This document shows positions 19,030 to 26,613 of a stretch of 64,000 nucleotides of DNA, piece after piece. Source of the DNA: Leptospiraceae bacterium (GTDB taxonomy: Bacteria > Spirochaetota > Leptospiria > Leptospirales > Leptospiraceae); the NCBI GenBank assembly GCA_024233865.1, contig JACKPA010000018.1, positions 1-64,000 on the forward strand, written 5' to 3'. The stretch's first letter is position 1. The number at the start of each line of letters is the position of its first letter. The translations under genes and the position numbers were made by a program. The notes beneath the pieces were generated by a model, which did not search any database, was not told the origin of the DNA, and saw only the letters and a list, made by a program, of their open reading frames with translations.

Positions 19030-20577
19030 ATGAATGATAAAATGAAAGTTCGCACCAGATTTGCCCCCTCACCTTCCGGATTTTTGCATGTTGGAGGAGC
19101 CAGAACAGCATTATTCAATTATTTGTATGCAAAAGCTAAAGGTGGTGATTTTATACTCAGAATTGAGGATACAGACAAAGAAAGGTCAACCGATAGTTCA
19201 ATCCATACAATTCTGGAATCCATGAAATGGTTAGGTATGGATTGGGACGAAGGACCCGAAAAGGGTGGGGAATACGCTCCTTACAAACAGTCCGAGAGGA
19301 TTGAAATATACCAAAAATACACCGAAAAGCTTCTTGCAGAAGACAAAGCTTATCGTTGCTTTTGCACTCCGGAAGAATTAGAAGATCGGAAACAAAAATC
19401 CGATTCTATCGGAATCTATGATGGAAAGTGTTCCCATTTATCCGGGGAGGAAATTGAAACTAAGCTCACCAACAAAATTCCATTTTCCATTCGGTTTAGA
19501 ACTCCTGCCAAAAAATTGGTTGTAGATGACTTAATCCAAGGAAAGGTGAAATTTGAGACAAAGCTCTTGGGAGATTTTGTGATTGTAAAGTCTGATAATT
19601 TTCCAACCTATAACTACGCGGTTGTTGTGGATGATTACTTGATGAAAATTACTCATGTTATTCGAGGTGTTGGTCATTTACCCAATACACCCAGACAAGT
19701 AGTTATCCATGAAGCTTTGGGTTTTGAATTACCTGTGTATGCCCACGTTTCCGAAATTGTAGGAACGGACGGGAAAAAGCTTTCCAAAAGAGCCGGTGCA
19801 ACTTCCATTTTGGCTTTTCGAGATTTGGGGTATCTTCCTGAATGTTTTATGAATTATATGTCACTTCTCGGTTGGATGCCGGAAGATGAGCAAGAATATA
19901 TTCCGCAAGATAAGCTAAAACAAATTTTTGACGTAAAAAAATGTTCCAAATCACCGGCAACTTTTGACGTTTTCAAAAAGTTAAAAGAAGGGGAACAGGT
20001 TGATTTTAATTCTCTGGATATAAATTCTTTGGCAGAATTCCTAAATCCAAAATCCAAATTGAATTGGCTTTCCAATAAATATATTCGAGATGTAGATTTG
20101 GATTATTTGGTAAAAACTCTTGTTCCTTTTTTAAAAAACGATCAAACAATTCCGGATAGAGTAAAAGATGCAAGTAGCGAAGAGCTTAAGTCTATTGTCG
20201 ACTCCATTCGAGTCTATTTGGATAGACTGTCCCAAGCACCGGATTATATTTCGGAGTTTTTTAACAATGAAATTTATTTTGAAAACGCAGAAACCAAAGA
20301 ATTGATTTTAAACGGAAATGGCAGATTGGTTTCTTCCAAATTTTTTGAAATTATAAAAAGCGAAACACCAAGCTCACCTGATGATTATAAAAGCATGATT
20401 TCCAAAACATCGGAGGAAACGGGTGAAAAAGGGAAAAACCTCTTTATGCCAATCCGAGCTATCACTACTGGCAAATCACACGGCCTTGAATTACCGGTAT
20501 TATTTTGCTTGTTGGGAAAAGACAAACTCCTTCAAAGAATGAAGTTTATCGGAAAGCAAATTGAGTTGGAATTTTAA
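19030..20577 (+). CDS. gltX: Glutamyl-tRNA synthetase
   Basis: Class I aminoacyl-tRNA synthetase charging tRNA-Glu. The HIGH-type motif is in FAPSPSGFLHVGGARTALFN and the KMSKS-type motif in GKKLSKRAG. Family blocks RIEDTDKERS, LRDLGYLPE-like segments and a C-terminal helical anticodon-binding domain follow. Length (515 aa) is typical. The ATG at 19030 comes 48 nt after the Uma2 stop. Whether it is discriminating or also charges tRNA-Gln cannot be told without the rest of the genome. Confidence 0.96.
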   Translation: MNDKMKVRTRFAPSPSGFLHVGGARTALFNYLYAKAKGGDFILRIEDTDKERSTDSSIHTILESMKWLGMDWDEGPEKGGEYAPYKQSERIEIYQKYTEKLLAEDKAYRCFCTPEELEDRKQKSDSIGIYDGKCSHLSGEEIETKLTNKIPFSIRFRTPAKKLVVDDLIQGKVKFETKLLGDFVIVKSDNFPTYNYAVVVDDYLMKITHVIRGVGHLPNTPRQVVIHEALGFELPVYAHVSEIVGTDGKKLSKRAGATSILAFRDLGYLPECFMNYMSLLGWMPEDEQEYIPQDKLKQIFDVKKCSKSPATFDVFKKLKEGEQVDFNSLDINSLAEFLNPKSKLNWLSNKYIRDVDLDYLVKTLVPFLKNDQTIPDRVKDASSEELKSIVDSIRVYLDRLSQAPDYISEFFNNEIYFENAETKELILNGNGRLVSSKFFEIIKSETPSSPDDYKSMISKTSEETGEKGKNLFMPIRAITTGKSHGLELPVLFCLLGKDKLLQRMKFIGKQIELEF

Positions 20578-20622
20578 AGGGTGGGTTGTCACTTTTGTTA
20601 CTAAGAACATTCGCCTAAATCT

Positions 20623-20919
20623 TCAATAAAAGCGAATTTCCAAGTGTTGTTGTGCTTGTTCCCTTGGTAAAGCATCAAAGATATCATTCAACTGCGTTCC
20701 ATGGCTCATAAGTTTGTCAGCTCCTTTTTCTATAAAAGTATTTCTTACAAACAAGCAATTATTTGCATGAAAAAATAATTCAACTGCATTTGACGCGCTG
20801 ATTGTACCACTTATTAATGATTCTATAATACCTAAACAAATCAATGAAAATGAGATAACCTGCTGATTTTTGTTGGATGCTCCGGATAATAATTCTTTAA
20901 GATTAATACTATGTTTCAT
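20623..20919 (-). CDS. Small helical protein, possible immunity or antitoxin partner
   Basis: A 98-residue protein, probably mostly helical, ending in a conserved-looking segment HGTQLNDIFDALP. It resembles what I remember of DUF3969-type proteins, but this is uncertain. It begins 8 nt after the stop of a toxin-like C-terminal fragment (20928..21125), with AAGGTG as its ribosome site. This is the order expected for toxin tail then immunity gene. It is the last gene of the module array that starts near 25297. Confidence 0.5.
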   Translation of the reverse strand: MKHSINLKELLSGASNKNQQVISFSLICLGIIESLISGTISASNAVELFFHANNCLFVRNTFIEKGADKLMSHGTQLNDIFDALPREQAQQHLEIRFY

Positions 20920-20927
20920 AATTCACC

Positions 20928-21125
20928 TTAATTTTCGAAAAATTTTACTCCGGCAACTTGTCCGGATTCATGCTCAAAATAATGTATCTCGCCTACATTT
21001 CCTTTTTTAATTACCTTTTGCCATTTTCCAGGTAATAATTCACGAAGATATTTTGGTTCCGAACAGGATATTTGATTGTGCCATCTTTGTCTGGTTTCCA
21101 ATCTTTTGATACGATTTTCACTTCT
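20928..21125 (-). pseudogene. C-terminal toxin-like fragment without a start codon
   Basis: A 65-codon open frame with no ATG; a stop bounds it upstream. It reads like a small secreted-toxin or RNase tail, with YLRELLPGKWQKV and GEIHYFEHESGQVAGVKF. The 5' part is fused to a partial copy of the R-M tail repeat (21112..21145), where a different frame carries the repeat's peptide. I read it as the 3' remnant of a longer gene whose front was lost at that junction. It is followed at once by the small gene at 20623..20919. Confidence 0.45.
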
Positions 21126-21145
21126 TCAAGAGTCAGTTCATACAC
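21112..21145 (-). repeat. R-M tail repeat, partial copy 0
   Basis: About 33 nt matching the copy at 22646 with one mismatch across the core; in frame it encodes YELTLEEVKIV. The XisI stop codon (TGA) lies inside this copy, within the string GTATGAACTG. Beyond the core the sequence diverges into the toxin-like fragment. Confidence 0.75.
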
Positions 21146-21482
21146 CTACTGCAAAACCTGTATATTGCCTTTTTTTTACCGGATGGAAAGCTAGCACAAT
21201 ATCTTCTTTTGGAATTCCTTTTTCAATCAATTCATTTGCTATTCCGACACTCGTGCCGTCGTGTTCTACCCATATTTTACCGTTTTGGATCCCAATGTGC
21301 AAAAAACAACCGTAGATTCTATCATAATCTCTCCACCCTTTTTCAAAAAGTAAATATTGATTCCTTTCGTTATCAATAAATATTTCTGTTTTTACATCTT
21401 CTTCTTGTTTATTGACACCATAAACTGCGTATTTTTCGACAACTTCTTTAACAACCTTTTTATAAAAATCTAATTTATCCAT
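21138..21482 (-). CDS. xisI: XisI-like protein
   Basis: Matches the fdxN-element excision controlling factor XisI family: 114 aa, with YLLFEKGWRDYDRIYGCFLHIGIQNGKIWVEHDGT split over the middle and ending in VLAFHPVKKRQYTGFAVG, the usual C-terminus. It overlaps the xisH end by 13 nt. Outside cyanobacteria xisH-xisI pairs occur as small stand-alone modules, probably toxin-antitoxin-like, although their activity is not established. No fdxN element is here. The stop codon falls inside a copy of the R-M tail repeat. Confidence 0.9.
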   Translation of the reverse strand: MDKLDFYKKVVKEVVEKYAVYGVNKQEEDVKTEIFIDNERNQYLLFEKGWRDYDRIYGCFLHIGIQNGKIWVEHDGTSVGIANELIEKGIPKEDIVLAFHPVKKRQYTGFAVGV

Positions 21483-21889
21483 TTTTGAATCTCCTCTTTA
21501 TCGGGATGAAAAACGATTAGTTTTAATTTATGTTTTGCTATAGCCTTTTGAAAAAAAGTATAACGCATAAAACTAGAATATACTTCTTTGGGAACTGCTA
21601 AAAATAACTCCCTATCAGGTTCAGTATCTTCCAAAGCAATCCTATAGTTTACATATTGTCCGACTGCGTTATGAAAATCAGATATTGGTGATGGATCTAA
21701 AAAACTTTTTATTTCAATAGCAATTTTTTTGTTATCTCTAATTGCTGCGATTACTTTTTCTGCACCCAAATCAATATACATTCTAAAGTCTTGTTCGTAT
21801 TTGATATAATAAGGATCATGGGTAATTACCCATCCTTCCTTTATAAGTGCGTTTTTTACCAAGTCATGGTATATATCTTTAGCTGACAT
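21470..21889 (-). CDS. xisH: XisH-like PD-(D/E)XK protein
   Basis: A 139-residue XisH family protein starting MSAKDIYHDLVKNALIKEGW. The nuclease-like core is seen in IDLGAEKVIAA and KIAIEIKSF (Asp, then Glu-x-Lys), with GQYVNYRIAL after it. It starts 16 nt after the stop codon of R-M tail copy A (21906), whose end supplies a GAGGAAA ribosome site. Pairs with XisI. Possibly horizontally acquired. Confidence 0.9.
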   Translation of the reverse strand: MSAKDIYHDLVKNALIKEGWVITHDPYYIKYEQDFRMYIDLGAEKVIAAIRDNKKIAIEIKSFLDPSPISDFHNAVGQYVNYRIALEDTEPDRELFLAVPKEVYSSFMRYTFFQKAIAKHKLKLIVFHPDKEEIQKWIN

Positions 21890-21905
21890 TTTGCTTTTTT
21901 TTTCC

Positions 21906-22072
21906 TCACTCTTCAGGTATCACATACCTGTCATACTCACTTTTATTCATTCCAAACTCCGGGTCAACGGTTTTCACTTCTTCAAAAGTCAGCTCATACA
22001 ACTTATATACCATAATGTCGATCTCTGCGTCTGTCCTGTCGATTACTCTCTTGATCTCCAGAGATTTTTCCT
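21906..22072 (-). repeat. R-M tail repeat, copy A
   Basis: Encodes in frame the last ~55 codons of the type IIG gene at 24145: LEIKRVIDRTDAEID, then VYKLYELTFEEVK and GMNKSEYDRY, stopping TGA at 21906-21908. This is the longest copy. About 12 of the last 114 bases differ from the R-M gene and 10 from copy B, by my manual count. It starts roughly 15 nt after the DUF5615 stop. Confidence 0.9.
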
Positions 22073-22087
22073 CTTATAAAACAATTC

Positions 22088-22414
22088 CTACTTTACTCTG
22101 TAGACTCTTCCTTTTGTTGTATTTGGCAACAGTTCAATTATTTTTGGAATCAGTGGCTCAATATTCGACCACTTCAGTAAAATTATATCCAACACAATAA
22201 TAGCCAATTGAATAACTGCAATATTCTGTTGAAATTCAAGATTTTTATCTGAAGTTATAAAAACGTCAAATTTTTCTTCTACTGCTTTTTGTAACAATAT
22301 ACCATTTTTGAGCCTATCCCAGTTCATATCATAAACTGTATAAACATCATGCTCTAATATTTGTCTTTTTAATTTTACAGGCATGTTTTCATCCAAGAGA
22401 ATTTTCATAAGCAA
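22088..22414 (-). CDS. DUF5615 PIN-like toxin
   Basis: A 108-residue PIN-like (Mut7-C-type) protein. The N-terminal ILLDENMP holds the first acidic cluster, DVYTVYDMNWDRLKNG the middle, and DVFITSDKNLEFQ the second cluster. Such proteins are the presumed RNase toxins partnered by DUF433 antitoxins. The gene overlaps the DUF433 gene by 26 nt. Both acidic clusters are intact, so activity is possible. Copy A of the tail repeat follows. Confidence 0.85.
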   Translation of the reverse strand: MLMKILLDENMPVKLKRQILEHDVYTVYDMNWDRLKNGILLQKAVEEKFDVFITSDKNLEFQQNIAVIQLAIIVLDIILLKWSNIEPLIPKIIELLPNTTKGRVYRVK

Positions 22415-22628
22415 AAACCCTCGATGTTTGTAAAAGTAACTTTCCTGCCAGCCCTAAAACTTTATTAACTTGTTCTCTTGTTACATAAGGGTAATCTTCT
22501 AGATAAGATTCTATTGATTCTCCTGTAGAAATATAATCGAACAAACTTTTAACCGGAACTCTTGTTTGGCTAAAAACAGGTTCACCACTTTGAATTTCAT
22601 TGTCTACCATAATGATTTCCGTAAACAT
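22389..22628 (-). CDS. DUF433 antitoxin
   Basis: A 79-residue DUF433 helix-turn-helix protein. Family features are SGEPVFSQTRVPVKSLFDYISTG (split here by reading) and LEDYPYVTREQVNKVL. DUF433-DUF5615 pairs are predicted type II toxin-antitoxin systems. It starts 17 nt after the stop of tail copy B, with TAGGAG as ribosome site. The first ATG used encodes MFTEIIM, and a second Met lies seven codons in. Confidence 0.88.
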   Translation of the reverse strand: MFTEIIMVDNEIQSGEPVFSQTRVPVKSLFDYISTGESIESYLEDYPYVTREQVNKVLGLAGKLLLQTSRVFAYENSLG

Positions 22629-22645
22629 TTTGATACTCCTAAAAA

Positions 22646-22758
22646 TTATTCCTTTGGCATCTCATACCTATCATACTCACTTTTATTCATTCCAAACTCC
22701 GGGTCAACGATTTTCACTTCTTCAAAAGTCAGTTCATACAACTTATATACCATAATGT
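22646..22758 (-). repeat. R-M tail repeat, copy B
   Basis: Encodes DIMVYKLYELTFEEVK followed by GMNKSEYDRYEMPKE, stop TAA at 22646-22648. The copy begins exactly at the HepT stop codon (TAG, 22759-22761), directly followed by GACATTATGG. Confidence 0.9.
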
Positions 22759-23100
22759 CTATTCCATATCTTCTAATATTTTTATTATTTGCTCTTTTAT
22801 ATAAGGTAAATCTTCTTGAATCACCTTGTAAACTTGTTTAAAATCAACTCCAAAGTATTGATGGATTAAGACATTACGAAAGTTTGTTAAAGCCCTCCAT
22901 GGTACAGAGGAATATTTATTTATTGTTTCATCAGAAATTGCATTTGCTGCCTCACCAATAATTTCAAACTGCCTAACAGTCGCATTTTTCACAAGTTTAT
23001 GAGAGATGAAATCATCTTCATTAAATCCTTGGATATACTCTTCAACTTCTAAAATTGCATCACGAATATGGTTGATTCTGAATTTGTCTCTTTCTATCAT
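22759..23100 (-). CDS. hepT: HepT-like HEPN RNase toxin (DUF86)
   Basis: A 113-residue HEPN protein with the catalytic R-x4-H-x-Y motif in RNVLIHQYF, intact. Cognate MntA-type enzymes neutralise HepT by adding AMP to that tyrosine. Other family blocks are VRQFEIIGEAA and WRALTNFRN. It overlaps the nucleotidyltransferase gene by 41 nt, as usual for the pair. The stop codon is the first base triplet of tail copy B. Confidence 0.92.
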   Translation of the reverse strand: MIERDKFRINHIRDAILEVEEYIQGFNEDDFISHKLVKNATVRQFEIIGEAANAISDETINKYSSVPWRALTNFRNVLIHQYFGVDFKQVYKVIQEDLPYIKEQIIKILEDME

Positions 23101-23380
23101 AAACTAAAACCTTTTCTTTTTCAATGATTGGTAAAATATATGGGGATATTCCGTCTACAGTGAGCATATCAACTTTACGATGAAGATTATCTTCTAATTC
23201 TAATTTGTATTTTATAAATTTTATCAAACTAATTGTTTGAGTTGTATCCACTAACAAATCAATGTCACTTTCTTGTGTTTCATCTCCTCTTGCAAAAGAA
23301 CCAAATAAAAAAACCCTTTCAATATCTGCTTTAGAATGAAAAAAATTATTTAAAATTTCTTTTAATTCAATAGTATTCAT
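23060..23380 (-). CDS. mntA: MntA-like minimal nucleotidyltransferase antitoxin
   Basis: A 106-residue nucleotidyltransferase-fold protein with the G-S-x10-D-x-D active site intact (GSFARGDETQESDIDLLVD). It is the antidote enzyme that adenylylates HepT. It starts 12 nt after the stop of tail copy C, and the sequence between (GAGGAGAAAAAAAT) supplies its ribosome site. The pair appears functional by motif. Confidence 0.92.
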   Translation of the reverse strand: MNTIELKEILNNFFHSKADIERVFLFGSFARGDETQESDIDLLVDTTQTISLIKFIKYKLELEDNLHRKVDMLTVDGISPYILPIIEKEKVLVYDRKRQIQNQPYS

Positions 23381-23392
23381 ATTTTTTTCTCC

Positions 23393-23490
23393 TCACTCTT
23401 CAGGTATCTCATACTCGTCATACTCATGTTTATTCATTCCAAACTCCGAGTCAACGATTTTCACTTCTTCAAAAGTCAACTCATACACCA
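23393..23490 (-). repeat. R-M tail repeat, copy C
   Basis: Encodes MVYELTFEEVKIV and EFGMNKHEYDEYEIPEE, stop TGA at 23393-23395. Relative to the other copies it lacks nine bases (codons K-L-Y) in frame. Just upstream, 13-16 nt resemble a different part of the R-M gene (coding KDFVA), as if two pieces of that gene were joined. Confidence 0.88.
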
Positions 23491-23494
23491 TCTG

Positions 23495-23880
23495 CTACAA
23501 AGTCTTTTCAAAATTAATGATTGCCTGTAATGCAGTTTCTATAACTTTTTCAGAAACCCAAAGAGAAGTATTTCTTAATTTTTCAATGTATTCTTTTCCA
23601 TCTTTAGAGCTAATTTTTTTATTTGCGATATTCCATAAAATAACTCCTAATGATGTAATAAATGAAATTTCATTAGTCTATATTTTTCTTTTTGTTCTTC
23701 TTGGGTTAGCGTCAATACTTTAAACGCAAACAACTCATCCAATCTAATAGATAAGTAAGATTCAATTTCCGTTAATACTTTTTGAGGAATATAAATTATT
23801 CCAGTATGTTGAAGTAAATCAAGGAGGTTTGCTTCGTATAAGTGAATAATTGGACCGGAATCACTGACAATGATATTCAA
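23495..23880 (-). pseudogene. DUF3368 PIN-like toxin, internally deleted
   Basis: The N-terminal 77 codons match DUF3368 (VSDSGPIIHLYEANLLDLL, IIYIPQKVLTEIE), but the frame then runs out at 23647. A shifted frame carries the expected C-terminus (SLGVILWNIANKKIS and LWVSEKVIETAL), ending TAG at 23495. The middle of the family, including its second acidic cluster, is missing. The lesion is therefore a deletion plus frameshift near 23655, and the product is almost surely inactive. It overlaps the antitoxin gene by four bases. Confidence 0.75.
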
Positions 23881-24080
23881 AATTTATCGTCCTTTATTTG
23901 AAAAGCCCATTTAATATCCTCCTTTGCAAATGTTTCCATTAATTCTAACTGATTTCTTCTTATAAAATCAGAAATTGCCGATAAAAAAAGTTCCTCCTTT
24001 GATTTAAAATATCCTTCTGAAATGAACTTATTTAGAACATTTTCTATTGTATCTGGAATTTGAATTGTTAGCGTATTCAT
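23877..24080 (-). CDS. Putative RHH-type antitoxin
   Basis: A 67-residue protein. It opens with a short strand (MNTLTIQIPDTIENVL) followed by two helices, the pattern of ribbon-helix-helix antitoxins, and ends FAKEDIKWAFQIKDDKF, the likely toxin-binding tail. It is the partner of the broken DUF3368 gene, with an ATGA-type overlap. It starts 65 nt after the R-M gene's stop. With the toxin dead, it may be on the way to loss. Confidence 0.75.
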   Translation of the reverse strand: MNTLTIQIPDTIENVLNKFISEGYFKSKEELFLSAISDFIRRNQLELMETFAKEDIKWAFQIKDDKF

Positions 24081-24144
24081 AAAATAATCCTTAATATTTC
24101 TCCTTTAATACAAATTAAAACAGTTTATTCATTCATTGTCAATT

Positions 24145-24258
24145 CTAATTTTCAGGTATTTCATACCCATCATACTCATGTTTATTCATTCCAAACTCCG
24201 GGTCAATGATTTTCACTTCTTCAAAAGTCAGCTCATACAACTTATATACCATAATGTC
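24145..24258 (-). repeat. R-M tail repeat, in-gene copy D
   Basis: The in-place 3' end of the type IIG remnant, ending TAG at 24145-24147. It matches copies A, B, C and 0 downstream. By manual count it differs from copy A at about 12 of 114 bases, several of them at the extreme 3' end. Confidence 0.88.
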
Positions 24259-25297
24259 GATCTCTGTGTCTGTCCTGTCAATCACTCTCTTAATCTCAAG
24301 AGCTTCTTCTTTCTTTCGCTTGAAGCGGTCAAACCATTCGTCTTTCAACTTTCCCGAAAGTTCGAGTTTCTTCTTTTTTAGCTCTGCTACAAAGTCTTTC
24401 CAATCTAAGAGATACCACTTTTCAAGCTTCGTTGGGATGTTTTCCAGCATTACATCTGCTCTAAAGAGTTCCCAAAAGTTGTTGTTTAACTCCTGGAGTT
24501 CTTTGTTTTTGGCAAGCATAATGTCCGCTCGGTTTATGAAAGGGATTTGTTTTTCTAAAGAAATTTTTTTAATGGGAGTATCTTTGATATAAACTGTTTT
24601 TAGTCGCAATCTTCCACGTTTAGAGGGATCACCTATTACGGGACAAATACTTGAAAAGAAATACCATAGCACTTTACTGTTTAGCAAACACAGTAAATAT
24701 TTATCACTCTTGGGAATAATAAATAATGTTGCATTAGTATAAAATTCTCCAGTATCAAAGCTAAATCTAGATTCCAACGAAATATCGGGATAAATAATTT
24801 TATGCTTAGCAAAAGAATCATAGTACGCACAATGACGAAGTTCCCACCAATAATTTCCCTGATCTTCCCTCATTTCTAATTGAACTTTGTATTTTGAAAG
24901 ATGCTCAAAAATTCTTGGATATTTTTCTATTTCAATACCTATTTTGGTTAAAATTATGTAGCGATTTTTAAATTCTATTCTATATTTTCTTGAATCGTCG
25001 CCATTGATAAACGGTTTAATAATTTCTTTAGCTTGTGGTTCTAATGCAATTAATTCATTCCTTTTTTCCTCAAATCCGAAAAATTGGTTGCAAGAAGTTG
25101 TTTTCTAACTGGGATTCTTTTAAATCCTTGAGAGTATCACTGTAATAAGAACAAACTTCTTTGAACTTCTCTTTGAGAAAATTGGTATCCAAACTTTGGA
25201 ATTCTTCCAAATCAGACAGATGATTAAACAAGAACTCTTTGGAAAATAGGTTCGATCTCATAAATCGCTTATGGTGGTTGTCTTCGACTCTAATCAT
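24145..25297 (-). pseudogene. Type IIG restriction-modification gene remnant
   Basis: Two ends of an Eco57I/TaqI-type single-chain restriction-methyltransferase. The N-terminal end (ATG 25297, MIRVEDNHHKRF, with AAAGGA 9 nt upstream) runs to LENNFLQPIF and then stops at 25070. A +1-shifted frame starting FEEKRNELIALEP continues as the target-recognition domain (KEIIKPFINGDDSRKY, YPDISLESRFSF) to the C-terminal IDRTDTEIDIMVYKLYEL. The nuclease and methyltransferase core, several hundred residues including NPPY, is missing. Its last ~55 codons are the source sequence of the tail repeats found downstream. Confidence 0.85.
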
Positions 25298-25400
25298 GTT
25301 ATTCATTCCTTTTTTCGTATTCGAAGGGAGCATATAAAAATTCCCTCTTCAAAAGTAAGCCACTTCGATCGGATTTTCCAACAGTCATTTGAGCGGTGTG

Positions 25401-25449
25401 GTGAGTCTTGTGCTGAGTAGCGAAGCGTATCGAAGTATTATCGAACCAT
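25401..25449. repeat. REP-like dispersed repeat
   Basis: A block containing CTGAGTAGCGAAGCGTATCG and ending TATCGAACCAT. Related words occur at 37222-37283 and 47531-47556. It lies just upstream of the R-M remnant. The open frame across it is not a convincing gene. Confidence 0.5.
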
Positions 25450-25491
25450 AAAAAATCCCAACTCCTTATTATTACTTGAGGATTCGATAAT

Positions 25492-26388
25492 TTATTTTTC
25501 AACTCCTACTCTTTCAAGTTCAGCGATAATAATTTTCTTCATCTTAAGCATAGCAGGAGTTGTCTTGGCAGGATTTTTAGACATAAGCTCTCCCATATTT
25601 TCCGGAATTATTTGCCACGAGATTCCATATTTGTCTTTCACCCAGCCACATTGTTCTGCTTCTGGAACTGCAGAGAGTTTTTCCCAGTAGTAGTCAATTT
25701 CTGTTTGATCTTTGCAATTTACAATAAACGAAATTGCTTCATTGAAAGTAAACTTATGCTCAAGAGAACTATCCATAGCAGCTATCCAATGATTTTCAAT
25801 CATGAAATCTTCAAACATGACGGTTCCTTTTTTGTTTGGTTGTTGATCATCGCCATAGTGTGCCAGATTTCCTATTTTTGAATTTTTGAAAATGGATGTA
25901 TAAAAATTCATTGCTTCCTCTGCTTTTCCGCATTTTTCTCCAACAAATAGTAATGAAGGTACTATTTTAGGTTGATCTTCTCCCTCAGGTTTAGCTAATA
26001 TCAACTGCCATGATAAGCCGTATTTATCTTGTACCCAGCCGTATCTTTCACTAAAGGGATATTTATTTAATGGCATCAGAACCTCACCATTGGCTCCTAA
26101 TTTCTCCCAAAGTTTGTCTACTTCACTTATTGTTTCGCAACCAACAATAAATGATATAGAAGGATTAAATTTGAAAATAGGACCTGCGCTAATAGCCATG
26201 AACTCTTGACCCATCAGTACAAATGATACGAGATCACAATCACCGGAAGGGGTATCCCGTATTATAGATATATTTTTAATTTTTGATGTTGGAAAAATTG
26301 AAGTGTAGAACTCCGATGCTTCTCTGGCTTCCTTATCATACCATAAATGTGGGATTATTTTTTGTTGGGTTGTTCCTTGCATTTTCAT
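25492..26388 (-). CDS. Tandem VOC (PhnB-like) domain protein
   Basis: 298 residues made of two PhnB-like vicinal-oxygen-chelate halves. Each has an IxPxLxF-type first strand (KIIPHLWYDKEAREASEFY; KIVPSLLFVGEKCGKAEEAMNFY), a central FMAIS or WIAAM strand, and an end of the type CGWVKDKYGISWQIIP. The family is often labelled 3-demethylubiquinone methyltransferase-like, but no methyltransferase activity is supported. It is probably a small-molecule-binding or resistance-type protein. Stands alone; no partner seen. Confidence 0.85.
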   Translation of the reverse strand: MKMQGTTQQKIIPHLWYDKEAREASEFYTSIFPTSKIKNISIIRDTPSGDCDLVSFVLMGQEFMAISAGPIFKFNPSISFIVGCETISEVDKLWEKLGANGEVLMPLNKYPFSERYGWVQDKYGLSWQLILAKPEGEDQPKIVPSLLFVGEKCGKAEEAMNFYTSIFKNSKIGNLAHYGDDQQPNKKGTVMFEDFMIENHWIAAMDSSLEHKFTFNEAISFIVNCKDQTEIDYYWEKLSAVPEAEQCGWVKDKYGISWQIIPENMGELMSKNPAKTTPAMLKMKKIIIAELERVGVEK

Positions 26389-26613
26389 CTCCTATACCAT
26401 TTTTTGTTTCTAAAAGGCAAAATTCCCCTTCTACAAGATTCTTTTTAAATTTAAAAAACTGTCAATCGTTTTACCTTCGTCAACTGCCAGATTGGACAGG
26501 TGTTATCAACCTGATTTTTGCCTCATCCTGGTTTTTTACACTTTATTAAAATATGAATTGTAATGAATTAATTAAATATTAATTTGCTTAATATTTAATT
26601 TTAGAGGAATAAA

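Noticed and set aside
21112..24258. CRISPR array
   Set aside because: The repeats are 34-167 nt, about 745 bp apart, coding in frame, and separated by genes rather than short unique spacers; no cas genes.
21112..24258. Classic integron cassette array
   Set aside because: No integrase gene and no attC-like imperfect palindromes at the junctions; the repeats are gene ends. A novel integrase elsewhere in the genome remains possible.
25299..25502. 67-codon frame on the minus strand upstream of the R-M remnant
   Set aside because: It crosses a REP-like repeat and has no ribosome site or family resemblance; the repeat explains the open frame.
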